Part shown: piece by piece, positions 1-9,453 of the stretch | Numbering within the stretch: position 1 is the stretch's first letter | Layout of the letters: each line of letters starts with the position of its first letter | Assembly (NCBI RefSeq): GCF_052327305.1 | Contig: NZ_CP182486.1 | Location: 1-64,000, forward strand | Origin: Sphingobium sp052327305 | GTDB taxonomy: Bacteria > Pseudomonadota > Alphaproteobacteria > Sphingomonadales > Sphingomonadaceae | Direction of reading: 5' to 3' | Length of the DNA: 64,000 nt | Translations under genes and position numbers: made by a program | The notes under the pieces: model-generated | What the model saw: the letters and a program-made list of their open reading frames with translations, nothing else | What the model was told of the DNA's origin: nothing | The model's database searches: none

Positions 1-12
1 TGAAATGCTCAT
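1..12 (-). CDS. start of an unidentified gene running off the left edge
   Basis: On the minus strand an ATG at 12-10 is preceded four bases upstream by AGGAGA (about 17-22), a good Shine-Dalgarno sequence, and the frame stays open to the window edge. Only four codons (M-S-I-S) are visible, so no identity can be given. It would lie downstream of mfd in the same direction. The call rests on the ribosome binding site alone. Confidence 0.35.
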
Positions 13-82
13 ATGTTCTCCTGTCTGACGCCGGCCTGTTTCGGCGGTCGTCTAATGACTAGGTAGGAATCGATTACGTCTC

Positions 83-106
83 GTTTGTTGCCAGGTTGCA
101 ACAAAC
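83..106 (-). terminator. perfect 9-bp hairpin just after the mfd stop codon
   Basis: Bases 83-91 (GTTTGTTGC) and 98-106 (GCAACAAAC) are perfect inverted repeats around a 6-nt loop, four bases beyond the mfd stop. The position fits a transcript end for mfd, but no U-rich run follows on the minus strand, so it may only stabilise the 3' end. Confidence 0.4.
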
Positions 107-109
107 ACC

Positions 110-3100
110 TCATCCGATCGACTTGGCAAGCCCCTGACTGAGTTTGAGGGCGCCGTTAAGTCGTGCGGCCGGATCACCCCACACGCGGCTGATGACGAGC
201 TTGCTGTCCGGGCGCAGCTTCGCGACCGGCCCGACCTTTTCCACATAGGCGAGCAGCCCGGCGATGTTTCGACATTGGTCGTTCTGGAAGGACACAAGCG
301 CCCCGCGCGGCCCGATGTCGATCTTCGCGATGCCTGCGATCCGGCAATTGAGCTTCACCTCGATGAGGGTCAGCAAATTCTGGGTGGGGGCGGGCAGGGG
401 GCCGAAGCGGTCGATCATCTCGGCAGCGAAGGCCTCGACACCGCCCTTGTCCTCGATCTCGTTGATGCGTCGGTAGAGGCCCATGCGCAGGTCCAGGTCC
501 GGCACATAGTCGTCCGGAATGAGGATGGGCGCTTCTACGTTAATCTGAGGCGAATAGGCGTCCTGCCGGTCGTCGGCCTTCCCGATATTGCCAGCCTTCG
601 CGTCCATGATCGCCTCTTCCAGCATGGACTGGTAGAGTTCGAAGCCCACTTCCTTGATGTGGCCGGACTGCTCGTCGCCAACCAGATTGCCCGCGCCGCG
701 AATATCGAGATCGTGGGATGCGAGCTGGAAACCGGCGCCGAGCGTATCGAGGTCGGAAAGCACCTTGAGGCGCTTCTCCGCAGTCTCCGTAATGACCCGG
801 TTCGCCTCGGTCGTCATATAGGCATAGGCGCGCGTCTTGGAGCGGCCGACACGTCCCCGGAGCTGGTAGAGCTGTGCGAGGCCGAAGCGATCGGCGCGAT
901 GGATGATGATCGTGTTGGCGCTGGGAATGTCGAGCCCGCTTTCCACGATCGTGGTTGAGAGCAGCACGTCATATTTGCGTTCGTAGAACGCGCCCATGCG
1001 CTCTTCCACTTCGCTCGGCGACATCTGGCCATGGGCGGAGATGAAACGCACCTCCGGCACGGTCTCGCGCAGGAAGTCCTCCATATTCGCCATGTCGGCA
1101 ATGCGCGGGACAACGAAATAGCTCTGCCCGCCGCGATAATGCTCGCGCAGCAGGGCTTCCCGCAGCACAACCGGATCCCAGGGCATGACATAGGTGCGCA
1201 CCGCGAGACGGTCGACCGGCGGGGTCTGGATGACGGAGAGCTCGCGCAGCCCGCTCATTGCCATCTGCAACGTGCGGGGGATAGGCGTGGCCGTGAGGGT
1301 GAGGACATGAACGTCGCTCTTGAGCTGCTTCAGCCGCTCCTTGTGCGTCACGCCGAAGCGCTGCTCTTCATCGACGATGACGAGGCCCAGCCGCTTGAAC
1401 TCAAGTCCTTTGGCAAGCAGCGCATGTGTGCCCACCACGATGTCGATGGTGCCGTCTGCCAGCCCCTCCTTGGTTGCCTTGGCCTCGGCCGCTGGCACAA
1501 GGCGGGAGAGGCGGCCGACCTTGAGCGGGAAGCCCCGGAAGCGCTCTTCGAAATTGAGGTGGTGCTGGCGCGCCAAGAGGGTGGTGGGGCAGATGAGAGC
1601 CACTTGCGCGCCCGCCATCGCGGCGACGAACGCTGCGCGCAGGGCGACCTCTGTCTTGCCGAAGCCCACGTCGCCGCAAACGAGACGATCCATTGGCTTG
1701 CCGGCGGCGAGATCCTCCAGCACCTCGTCGATGGCGCGGTCCTGATCTTCGGTCTCTTCGTAGGGAAAGCGGTCAACGAAGGCGGGATATCCCGCGCTTT
1801 CGGTCTCATAGGCAGGCGCGGATCGCAGCGCGCGCTGTGCCGCCGTGGCAAGCAATTCTCCGGCGATTTCCCGGATGCGCTCCTTCATCCGTGCCTTGCG
1901 CCGCTGCCAGGCCTCGCCGCCCAGCTTATCGAGCGCGACGCCTTCGCTCTCCGAACCATAGCGAGAGAGCACGTCGAGATTCTCGACGGGCACATAGAGC
2001 TTGTCGCCACCCGAGTAAGTGAGAGCGACGCAGTCGTGCGGCGCCTTGCCCACGGGGATGGAGGTCAGGCCCTCGTAGCGACCGATGCCGTGGTCGGCAT
2101 GGACGACCAGATCGCCAGGAGTCAGCGTGGCAAGTTCCGCGAGGAAAGCGTCGGCGCTTTTCCGCTTCTTCTGGCGACGCACCAGCCGGTCGCCCAGCAT
2201 GTCCTGCTCGGTCAGCAGTTCCAGCTCCGGCATTGCGAAGCCATGATCGAGTGGCAGCACCACGAGGGTGACGGCGCCCTTGGCTGCTTCGCCCTGTGCC
2301 TGTTGCCAGCTGTCTACCGGCACGAGTCGCGTCACTTTATGATCGGCAAGCAGCCCGGAAAGACGCTCCCGCGCGCCGACCGAGTAGCTCGCGATGATGC
2401 GCCGATGCCCCTTGCGCGCGGACTGTTCCAGATGCTGCGCCACGGCCTCGTAGACATTGGCATTTTGTGCGCGCTCAGGCGCGAAATCCCGCGAATTGTC
2501 CGCGCCGATGTCGATGACGTGCGCGCTTTCCGGTTCGTGGAAGCTGCTTGTCGTGTGGATCGGTAGTGCGGCTTTCAGTTCGTGCCAGCTCTCGGCGGTC
2601 AGGTAGAGCTGATCTGGCGCCAGCGGGCGATAGGCGCCGGGGGAGGCGGACTGCGCCGCGACTCGATTGGCATGATAGTCGCGGATCGCCTCGAAGCGCT
2701 GGTCGGCCGCGCCGATCCCGCCTCCTTCCATGATCCAGAGCGCGTCGCTCGGAACATGCTCGACAAGCGGCACCAGCTTCTCTTCGAAGAGCGGCAGCCA
2801 GTGCTCCATGCCCGCCAGTCGCCGTCCTTCACTCACAGCCTGATAGAGCGGATCGCCGGTTGCCGTGGCGCCGAATCGCTCGCGATAGCGACTGCGGAAT
2901 CGCTTGATGCTTTCCTCGTCGAGCAGCGCTTCCGACGCCGGGAGCAGCGTGAACGCGTCTACCGCCTCGATTGTCCGCTGCGTGCTGGTGTCGAAGCGGC
3001 GCAGGGTCTCGATTTCGTCGCCGAAGAAATCCAGACGCAGCGGCCCCGGTTCGCCCGAGGGAAACAGGTCGATAATGCCGCCGCGCACGGCATATTCGCC

Positions 3101-3577
3101 GGCATCGTGTACTGTGTCCGTGCGGATATAGCCATTGGATTGCAAAAGAGCGACCAGCCGCTCGGTCGCGATCCGCTCGCCCGGCGCCAGTCGTGCGACC
3201 ATCTGGCGGATGCGAAATGGCGTCAGCGTCCTTTGGGTGACTGCGTTCACCGTCGTCAGGACGAGACTTGGTCCCGTCTTCGGTCGCTGGAGAGCGTGGA
3301 GCCCGGCGAGCCGTTCAGATGCGGACCGTAGCGAGGGAGACGCGCGGTCATAGGGCAGGCAATCCCAAGCCGGCAGCCGGATGATCTCGATCTCGGGCGC
3401 AAAAAACGGCGTGGTGTCGGCGAGCGAATCCATCAGGCTTTGATCGGGCGCGACGAACACGGCCCGCCCTTTGGCGGCGCGGGCGAGGTCCGCCAGCAGC
3501 GCCGGCAGGAACCCGGTGGGCGTACCGGCGAGCGTCAGCGGTGTCGCGGCCTGAAGGATACGGGTAAGGTCAGTCAT
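110..3577 (-). CDS. mfd: transcription-repair coupling factor Mfd
   Basis: The 1155-residue protein is full length for Mfd (E. coli 1148). It is the ATP-dependent translocase that removes RNA polymerase stalled at DNA lesions and recruits UvrA for nucleotide excision repair. An N-terminal UvrB-like region is followed by a CarD-like RNA-polymerase-interacting domain (around residue 490, motif VVHADHGIGRYEG). The RecG-like helicase core has Walker A GDVGFGKTE near residue 635, VDEEQRFG near 730, TATPIPRT and the QLRGRVGRS motif, and a TRCF domain closes the C-terminus. It reads ATG to TGA with no interruption. sdhE lies 42 bp upstream in the same direction, and recG is divergent beyond it. Confidence 0.97.
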   Translation of the reverse strand: MTDLTRILQAATPLTLAGTPTGFLPALLADLARAAKGRAVFVAPDQSLMDSLADTTPFFAPEIEIIRLPAWDCLPYDRASPSLRSASERLAGLHALQRPKTGPSLVLTTVNAVTQRTLTPFRIRQMVARLAPGERIATERLVALLQSNGYIRTDTVHDAGEYAVRGGIIDLFPSGEPGPLRLDFFGDEIETLRRFDTSTQRTIEAVDAFTLLPASEALLDEESIKRFRSRYRERFGATATGDPLYQAVSEGRRLAGMEHWLPLFEEKLVPLVEHVPSDALWIMEGGGIGAADQRFEAIRDYHANRVAAQSASPGAYRPLAPDQLYLTAESWHELKAALPIHTTSSFHEPESAHVIDIGADNSRDFAPERAQNANVYEAVAQHLEQSARKGHRRIIASYSVGARERLSGLLADHKVTRLVPVDSWQQAQGEAAKGAVTLVVLPLDHGFAMPELELLTEQDMLGDRLVRRQKKRKSADAFLAELATLTPGDLVVHADHGIGRYEGLTSIPVGKAPHDCVALTYSGGDKLYVPVENLDVLSRYGSESEGVALDKLGGEAWQRRKARMKERIREIAGELLATAAQRALRSAPAYETESAGYPAFVDRFPYEETEDQDRAIDEVLEDLAAGKPMDRLVCGDVGFGKTEVALRAAFVAAMAGAQVALICPTTLLARQHHLNFEERFRGFPLKVGRLSRLVPAAEAKATKEGLADGTIDIVVGTHALLAKGLEFKRLGLVIVDEEQRFGVTHKERLKQLKSDVHVLTLTATPIPRTLQMAMSGLRELSVIQTPPVDRLAVRTYVMPWDPVVLREALLREHYRGGQSYFVVPRIADMANMEDFLRETVPEVRFISAHGQMSPSEVEERMGAFYERKYDVLLSTTIVESGLDIPSANTIIIHRADRFGLAQLYQLRGRVGRSKTRAYAYMTTEANRVITETAEKRLKVLSDLDTLGAGFQLASHDLDIRGAGNLVGDEQSGHIKEVGFELYQSMLEEAIMDAKAGNIGKADDRQDAYSPQINVEAPILIPDDYVPDLDLRMGLYRRINEIEDKGGVEAFAAEMIDRFGPLPAPTQNLLTLIEVKLNCRIAGIAKIDIGPRGALVSFQNDQCRNIAGLLAYVEKVGPVAKLRPDSKLVISRVWGDPAARLNGALKLSQGLAKSIG

Positions 3578-3619
3578 GAATATCGGGTCTCGATCTGCCG
3601 AGGACGAAGCCAGAACGCC

Positions 3620-3898
3620 TCAATCGGCTTTGGGCACGTAGTCGAGCTGCTGCATGGTGGCCATGAGCGGCCCCTCGTAGCGCTCGGGTGGCGGCACAAC
3701 GCCGAGCACCCAGGCAAGGAGGTCATGATCCTCTTCGTCCATCAGCGCCTCATAGAGCGCGATCTCCGTTTCGCCCCAACCGGTGTGATGCGCATCGAAA
3801 AAGCCGCCGATCATCAGGTCGGCCTCTCGGGTGCCTCGGTGCCACGCGCGATAATGCAGGCGCTTGAGGCGGCTATCCTGGCGGTTTTGCTCGATCAT
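3620..3898 (-). CDS. sdhE: FAD assembly factor SdhE
   Basis: This 92-residue protein matches the SdhE/SDHAF2 family, which promotes covalent FAD attachment to the flavoprotein subunit of succinate dehydrogenase. The family signature RGTREADLMIGGF is at residues 21-33, containing the RGxxE motif that contacts the flavoprotein. It is followed by the helical bundle with the acidic LMDEEDHDLLAWV stretch. It lies 42 bp upstream of mfd on the same strand and is divergent from recG, a frequent sdhE-recG arrangement in alphaproteobacteria. Confidence 0.93.
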   Translation of the reverse strand: MIEQNRQDSRLKRLHYRAWHRGTREADLMIGGFFDAHHTGWGETEIALYEALMDEEDHDLLAWVLGVVPPPERYEGPLMATMQQLDYVPKAD

Positions 3899-3992
3899 AA
3901 GTCCTCGCTGTCAAAAACCGCCCCAGGCACGGCAAAACGACCGTCGGCGCATTTCCATGCGATCGCCGGTCTGGTTATAGGGGCAGATAGTC

Positions 3993-6059
3993 ATGCGGCC
4001 CGATATACTCAATCCGCTCTTTGCCGAAGCGACCGCGCTCAAGGGCGTCGGCACGGCTGTTGCCAAGCCGTTGACGCGGCTGGGCCTGGAGCGTGCTGTC
4101 GATCTTGCGTTTCATTTGCCTGTAGGCTGGATCGAGCGCCAGAAGGTCCGCCGGCTGGAGGAAGCCGAGATCGGCCGAATGGTGGGCGTGGTGCTGACGG
4201 CGGTCGACTATCGCACGAGCGGTTCCTCCCGCGCCCCGTTTCGCATCGTCGCGCAGGACGAGAGCGGCGATCCGGTGAGCATCGTCTATTTCGGGAAGAA
4301 CTCCGGCTGGCCCCGCAAACTCTTCCCGCTTCACGAGCCTCGCTTCGTTTCGGGCCGGCTGGATCGCTTCGGCGAGGATCTGCAGATCGTTCACCCCGAT
4401 CATGTCGTGCCGTTGGCGGAGGCGGCAACCATTCCTTCCGTTGAGCCGGTCTATGGCCTCTCTGAGGGTATCGCCAACGGCAAAATGCGCGAACTGGTGC
4501 GACAGGCCGTCGAGCGCGCGCCCGATCTGCCAGAGTGGATCGAGCCTGGCCTCCTCGCCGGACGGGGGTGGCCGAGCTGGCACGACGCGCTGGTCACGGC
4601 GCACGAAGTGCCTGCCGCCATGAAGGCGCGTGAACGGCTCGCTTATGACGAGGTGTTCGCCGGGCAGCTCGCTCTCATGCTCTTGCGCGCCTCCACGCGC
4701 CGTCGGCGTGGCACGCCCGTGGAGGGAGATGGGCATCTACGCGACACGCTGCAGCTTCCTTTCACGCCGACGGGCGCCCAGCGCCGCGCAATGGCGGAGA
4801 TCGGGGGAGACATGGCCCAAGCCGTGCCTATGCTGCGACTGCTTCAGGGCGATGTGGGGTCGGGCAAGACGCTCGTCGCGCTGATGGCCTTGCTCAATGC
4901 CGTGGAAGCCGGAGGGCAGGGGGCGTTCCTCGCGCCGACCGAGATTCTGGCGCGCCAGCATTTTGCGTCGCTCCAGCGGATGTTGGCCGGTCTTCCCGTC
5001 AACATCGCCATTCTCACCGGACGGGATAAGGGCAAGGCGCGCGAGGCCACGTTAATGGGCCTTGCGGACGGCACCATTCATATTCTGGTTGGAACCCACG
5101 CAATCTTCCAGGACAGCGTGACCTACCGAAACCTGACGCTTGCGGTAATCGACGAGCAGCATCGCTTTGGCGTGGCGCAACGCCTGCTGCTGGCGGCCAA
5201 GGGCCAACGGACACCGCACTTGCTGGTGATGACGGCGACGCCTATCCCGCGCACGCTTACGCTCATGCAGTATGGCGAGATGGATGTGTCCCGCCTGGAT
5301 GAAATGCCCCCGGGGCGTCAGCCGATCGACACGCGCGTAATGTCTGACGAACGTATCGAAGATGTGATCGAGGGACTGGGTCGGCATATCGGGGCGGGGC
5401 GGCAAGCCTATTGGGTTTGCCCGCTGGTCGAGCAGACCGATACGGAGGATGATGCCGCGGCAGAAGCCCGTGCTGCGATCCTGCGTGCCCGGTTTGGGGA
5501 GGATCGCGTCGGCCTTGTTCATGGTCGCATGAGTGGGCCGGACAAGGACGCCGTGATGGAGGCGTTCGCGGCAAATCGCCTCCAGCTGCTCGTAGCCACG
5601 ACCGTCATCGAAGTGGGCGTGGACGTGCCCAACGCGACGCTGATGATCGTCGAAGGGGCGGAACGTTTTGGCCTCGCCCAGCTCCACCAGTTGCGTGGAC
5701 GGGTAGGGCGGGGGGATCAGCGCAGTTTCTGCATATTGCTTCATGGAGGTCCGCTAAGTGAAACCGGGCGGGCGCGGCTGGCGCTGATGCGCGAAACGAA
5801 CGACGGGTTCCTTATTGCGGAGAAGGATCTGGAACTGCGCGGCGGGGGAGACCTTTTGGGCACGCGCCAGTCCGGCGAGCAGAGCTTTCGTCTGGCTTCG
5901 GCGGAACAGATTGCCGCGCTGGTCGACGCCGCGCACGACGATGCACGGCTGCTTGTCGACCGGGATGGTGGGCTCGATTCCCCACGCGGCGCGGCGGCTC
6001 GGACCTGCCTATATCTTTTCGAGCGGGATGCCGCGGTCGGTTTGCTGAGGGCAGGCTAG
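3993..6059 (+). CDS. recG: ATP-dependent DNA helicase RecG
   Basis: This is a 688-residue RecG, the branch-migrating helicase that regresses stalled forks and processes Holliday junctions. The N-terminal OB-fold wedge domain (about residues 55-160) precedes a superfamily 2 helicase core with Walker A GDVGSGKT near residue 285, DEQHRFG near 386, TATPIPRTL, and the C-terminal QLRGRVGRG and RGGGDLLGTRQSG motifs. The length is normal for the family. The ATG at 3993 has only a weak ribosome binding site. The gene is divergent from sdhE with 94 bp between the starts. Confidence 0.96.
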   Translation: MRPDILNPLFAEATALKGVGTAVAKPLTRLGLERAVDLAFHLPVGWIERQKVRRLEEAEIGRMVGVVLTAVDYRTSGSSRAPFRIVAQDESGDPVSIVYFGKNSGWPRKLFPLHEPRFVSGRLDRFGEDLQIVHPDHVVPLAEAATIPSVEPVYGLSEGIANGKMRELVRQAVERAPDLPEWIEPGLLAGRGWPSWHDALVTAHEVPAAMKARERLAYDEVFAGQLALMLLRASTRRRRGTPVEGDGHLRDTLQLPFTPTGAQRRAMAEIGGDMAQAVPMLRLLQGDVGSGKTLVALMALLNAVEAGGQGAFLAPTEILARQHFASLQRMLAGLPVNIAILTGRDKGKAREATLMGLADGTIHILVGTHAIFQDSVTYRNLTLAVIDEQHRFGVAQRLLLAAKGQRTPHLLVMTATPIPRTLTLMQYGEMDVSRLDEMPPGRQPIDTRVMSDERIEDVIEGLGRHIGAGRQAYWVCPLVEQTDTEDDAAAEARAAILRARFGEDRVGLVHGRMSGPDKDAVMEAFAANRLQLLVATTVIEVGVDVPNATLMIVEGAERFGLAQLHQLRGRVGRGDQRSFCILLHGGPLSETGRARLALMRETNDGFLIAEKDLELRGGGDLLGTRQSGEQSFRLASAEQIAALVDAAHDDARLLVDRDGGLDSPRGAAARTCLYLFERDAAVGLLRAG

Positions 6060-6126
6060 CCCACCTCTTCCCACCAAAGGTTGCTCGGCCTGCGAAACAA
6101 TTCCGGCCAGCTATCGTTGGAAAACC

Positions 6127-7206
6127 ATGCACGATATTGGTCTGACCCACATCACGCTGTTCGCGGCGCTCTCCATCCTCGTGTCAGTCGTCGCGGCTTT
6201 CCTGATCCATTGGGGCTTTTATTGGCTGGCGCGGCGGCTCCTCAGCCGGACTACGATCGATCCTGTCATTCTACCGGCGGTCTATCATCCGAGCCGCTGG
6301 ATCGTCGTCCTGCTCGCTCTCAGCGCCGGACTACGCGCGATCGCGCTGCCCGATCGTGTGGCTGAGCTATGGGCCATCGGCTCACGGATGCTGTTCGTTC
6401 TATTCGTCGGATGGCTTGTCCTGAATGTCATGCGAGCGATCCGCACGATTCTGGAGAAACACAGCGACATATCGGTCGCCGATAATCTCAGGGCGCGCCG
6501 CCAGCACACGCGCTTGCGCATTCTCTACCGTATCGCCCAGAGCGTCATCGCGTTCATTATAATCGCGCTGGTACTCACGACCATTCCCGGTGTCCGCAGT
6601 GTCGGGATCACGCTGATGGCGTCTGCTGGTCTTGTTGGTCTCGCTGTCGGTGCTGCCGCTCAACCTGCGCTCAAGAATCTGATCGCGGGTGTCCAGATGG
6701 CCTTCTCGGAGCCGATCCGCCTGGACGACGTCGTGATCGTTGAGGGCGAGTGGGGCCGGATAGAGGACATCTCCCTCACATTCGTGGTGGTGAAGATTTG
6801 GGATGACCGGCGGCTCGTCGTGCCAGTTTCATATTTTCTGGAGAAGCCCTTCCAGAACTGGACTCGGCGTACCAGCGATCTGTTGGGGACCGTCTTCCTC
6901 TATGTCGATCCAACGGCCGACGTCGAGCGCATCCGGGCAAAGCTGGACGACGTGGTGCACGCCAATGCGCGCTGGGACAAGCGCGTCTGCATCCTCCAGG
7001 TGACGGATCATCGCGCTGACGCGATGGAACTGCGCTGTCTGGTGAGCGCTCATAATGCGTCGCAAGCCTTCGACTTACGCTGTGAAGTGCGGGAAGCGAT
7101 GCTTCATTTCCTGACAACGGAAATGCCTGAAGCTCTTACGCGCACGCGAGCCCGTATCGAGCCCAGCGATAAAGCTTTCGAAGAAGCGAGGCGGCAGCGC
7201 GTTTAG
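6127..7206 (+). CDS. mechanosensitive ion channel of the MscS family
   Basis: This 359-residue inner-membrane protein has about four N-terminal hydrophobic segments (residues 10-35, 55-80, 85-110, 140-165). The pore-lining helix is rich in glycine and alanine (VGITLMASAGLVGLAVGAA). The beta domain of MscS follows (IRLDDVVIVEGEWGRIEDIS), then a cytoplasmic alpha/beta domain. It probably opens under membrane tension to release solutes after hypo-osmotic shock. It starts 67 bp after recG and may be read from the same transcript. It is longer than the second MscS gene at 10659-11465 and is not a close copy of it. Confidence 0.88.
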   Translation: MHDIGLTHITLFAALSILVSVVAAFLIHWGFYWLARRLLSRTTIDPVILPAVYHPSRWIVVLLALSAGLRAIALPDRVAELWAIGSRMLFVLFVGWLVLNVMRAIRTILEKHSDISVADNLRARRQHTRLRILYRIAQSVIAFIIIALVLTTIPGVRSVGITLMASAGLVGLAVGAAAQPALKNLIAGVQMAFSEPIRLDDVVIVEGEWGRIEDISLTFVVVKIWDDRRLVVPVSYFLEKPFQNWTRRTSDLLGTVFLYVDPTADVERIRAKLDDVVHANARWDKRVCILQVTDHRADAMELRCLVSAHNASQAFDLRCEVREAMLHFLTTEMPEALTRTRARIEPSDKAFEEARRQRV

Positions 7207-7221
7207 CCTATCTCCATTCGC

Positions 7222-7545
7222 TTACCGCTCATAATTGTCACGCTGCATCTCGCTCAGGATAGACGAGTAGCTGTGCAGGGGCAGGGGCGTGACAAATTCA
7301 AGGCCGGCACGCCCCCCAAGCGCCCACATTACCTGCGCTTCGGTTTGACCGACCATCGGCAGCATCAGCATTGTCGGTTCGCCGGGAACGAGGATCGCGT
7401 CTGATCGCACCATGCATCCCGATGGCGAAAGATTGACGATCAGCACTTCGGCGGGCGGCATATCGGGTGCATTAACGCGCGTCTGCCACGAGACGTCTTC
7501 CCGGGGCGATCTGCGAACGTCCTTGGCGAGGCGTGACAAATACAT
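7222..7545 (-). CDS. PilZ domain protein
   Basis: This 107-residue protein consists of little more than a PilZ-type beta barrel. An arginine pair near the N-terminus (VRRSPREDVSW) is followed by the second half-motif NLSPSGCMVRSD, close to the D/NxSxxG signature that binds cyclic di-GMP, and by hydrophobic strands. Such stand-alone PilZ proteins are cyclic di-GMP receptors whose targets cannot be predicted from sequence. It converges with the upstream MscS gene, 15 bp apart, and lies downstream of tyrS on the same strand. Confidence 0.8.
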   Translation of the reverse strand: MYLSRLAKDVRRSPREDVSWQTRVNAPDMPPAEVLIVNLSPSGCMVRSDAILVPGEPTMLMLPMVGQTEAQVMWALGGRAGLEFVTPLPLHSYSSILSEMQRDNYER

Positions 7546-7649
7546 CGCTGGTCCTCAGCCGGATGGGCTGATGGACACTAGGCACCCAAAATTGAAATCT
7601 GAGTCACTCGCGATGCCAAATATCGCGTTAACCGCTCTATTTCCAGCAG

Positions 7650-8876
7650 CTACCGCACGATAAGCGCGTGGCGCTTTTTACCAAGGCTGAGCTTGATCTG
7701 ATTCTCGCCAATCTCGATCTCGTGTGCCGGGTCCTTGATGGGCACGTCGTCCAGCCGAACAGCACCCTCCGCGATCTTCCTGCGGGCTTCGCCGTTCGAT
7801 GTCGCAAGCCCGGCCTGCACCAACGCCGCCACGAGGCTGATCGCGCCTTCGGGGACAGAAATTGTCGGAAGGTCGCCTCCAGCCGAGCCTTGCTCGAACG
7901 TCAGGCGCGCCGTCTCGGCGGCGGCGTCCGCGGCCTCACGGCCTCGGCAAAGCGCTGTCGCTTCGTTGGCGAGGATCTTTTTCGCTTCGTTGATCTCAGC
8001 GCCGCCGAGCGCCTCCAGCCGAGCAATCTCGTCAAGCGGCACGTCGGTGAAAAGCCGCAGGAACCGACCCACATCGCGATCGTCGGTATTCCGCCAGAAC
8101 TGCCAATAGTCGAAATGGGGGAGTTGCGCCTCGTTCAGCCAGATCGCGCCGGACATCGTCTTGCCCATCTTGCCGCCGTCTGCCGTCGTGATGAGCGGCG
8201 TCGTCACGCCATAGACCTCTGTACCGTCTGCACGGCGCGAGAGTTCGATGCCGTTGACGATATTGCCCCACTGGTCCGATCCGCCCATTTGCAGGCGACA
8301 TCCGGTCCGGCGTGACAACTCCAGGAAGTCGTAGGCCTGCAAAATCATGTAGTTGAATTCGAGAAAGCTCAGCGATTGCTCGCGGTCGAGGCGCAGCTTC
8401 ACCGAATCGAAACTGAGCATCCGATTGACCGAGAAATGCTGGCCATAGTCGCGCAGGAAGGGGAGGTACTCCAGCGCGTCCAGCCAGTCGGCATTATCGA
8501 CCATGATCGCGTCCGTAGGGCCATCGCCGAAGGTCAGGAAGCGCTCGAACACGGTCTTGATCGTCGCGATGTTCGCTTTGATCGTCTCGACGGTCATCAG
8601 CTTGCGCGCCTCGTCCTTGAACGAGGGATCGCCCACCTTTCCAGTGCCGCCACCCATCAGCACGATCGGCTTATGGCCGGCCTGCTGGAGCCGGCGCAGC
8701 AGCATGATCTGCACCATCGAGCCGACATGGAGAGATGGCGCGGTGGGATCGAAGCCGATATAGCCCGGCACGATCTGCTTGCTCGCCAGCGCATCGAGCG
8801 CGGCAGCATCGGTGACCTGGTGGATGTAGCCCCGCTCGTCGAGCAGGCGCAGGAGATCGGATGAGTAACTGGTCAT
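7650..8876 (-). CDS. tyrS: tyrosine--tRNA ligase
   Basis: The 408-residue protein is a bacterial TyrRS that charges tRNA-Tyr. The class I signatures are present: the HIGH-like motif PSLHVGSM near residue 47 and the KMSKS-like loop KMGKTMSG near residue 235, with the tyrosine-binding QMGGSDQWGNI segment between them. A C-terminal S4-type RNA-binding domain (GEARRKIAEGAVRLDD) completes it. Only 25 bp separate its ATG from the divergent DOMON-like gene, so at least one of the two promoters must lie inside the neighbouring gene. Confidence 0.96.
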   Translation of the reverse strand: MTSYSSDLLRLLDERGYIHQVTDAAALDALASKQIVPGYIGFDPTAPSLHVGSMVQIMLLRRLQQAGHKPIVLMGGGTGKVGDPSFKDEARKLMTVETIKANIATIKTVFERFLTFGDGPTDAIMVDNADWLDALEYLPFLRDYGQHFSVNRMLSFDSVKLRLDREQSLSFLEFNYMILQAYDFLELSRRTGCRLQMGGSDQWGNIVNGIELSRRADGTEVYGVTTPLITTADGGKMGKTMSGAIWLNEAQLPHFDYWQFWRNTDDRDVGRFLRLFTDVPLDEIARLEALGGAEINEAKKILANEATALCRGREAADAAAETARLTFEQGSAGGDLPTISVPEGAISLVAALVQAGLATSNGEARRKIAEGAVRLDDVPIKDPAHEIEIGENQIKLSLGKKRHALIVR

Positions 8877-8901
8877 GGCGCGGCGCGGTTAGCACGGAGG
8901 A

Positions 8902-9453
8902 ATGGATTTGGGGAGTGTTTTGGCGAAGCGGGCGCTGAAGTTGCACCCGGATAGCTCCGCTCTGTCCGTCTCGATCGGGACAAAGTTGACGATGCTGGGA
9001 CAGGACGTTTTGCGGATCGAATACGCCCTGGTGGGTGAACTGGCGCGAATTGCGATTCCCGCGGCAACAATTGGCGAGCGCACCGACGACTTGTGGCAGC
9101 ATAGCTGCTTCGAGGCGTTTTTGCAGCTGCCGGGTAACGGCTATGTCGAGTATAATTTCTCGCCTTCTGGAAACTGGGCAGCCTATCAATTTGAAGCCTA
9201 CCGGGAAGGCATGCAGCCCTCGCAACCAGCGCCATATCTTCATGTCGAACGTGATGAGAGCCGGTTAGGGCTGACGGGCTATATTGAACTGGGTGCGCTG
9301 CCCGCCTTTCCCAATGCGATTGGTCTGTCGGCTGTGGTCGAGGAGAAGGGCGGCGCCAAATCCTACTGGGCGCTGGCGCATCCACCGGGAAAGCCCGATT
9401 TCCATCATGAGGCTTGCTTCGTGGCCGAACTCCCGGCACCGCGAACGTCATGA
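8902..9453 (+). CDS. DOMON-like domain protein
   Basis: This 183-residue soluble protein with no signal peptide resembles the DOMON-like beta-sandwich proteins found next to DUF1343 genes in sphingomonads. The recognisable core runs through LWQHSCFEAFLQLPG, YVEYNFSPSGNWAAY and a C-terminal ALAHPPGKPDFHHEACF. DOMON folds bind haem or sugars, but the ligand is unknown here. The ATG at 8902 follows a strong CGGAGGA. The stop codon overlaps the ATG of the next gene (ATGA at 9450-9453), implying translational coupling and a joint role. Confidence 0.75.
   Translation: MDLGSVLAKRALKLHPDSSALSVSIGTKLTMLGQDVLRIEYALVGELARIAIPAATIGERTDDLWQHSCFEAFLQLPGNGYVEYNFSPSGNWAAYQFEAYREGMQPSQPAPYLHVERDESRLGLTGYIELGALPAFPNAIGLSAVVEEKGGAKSYWALAHPPGKPDFHHEACFVAELPAPRTS

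Noticed and set aside
1031..2566. 511-codon frame antisense to mfd
   Set aside because: Same GC-codon shadow effect; mfd is full length and intact.
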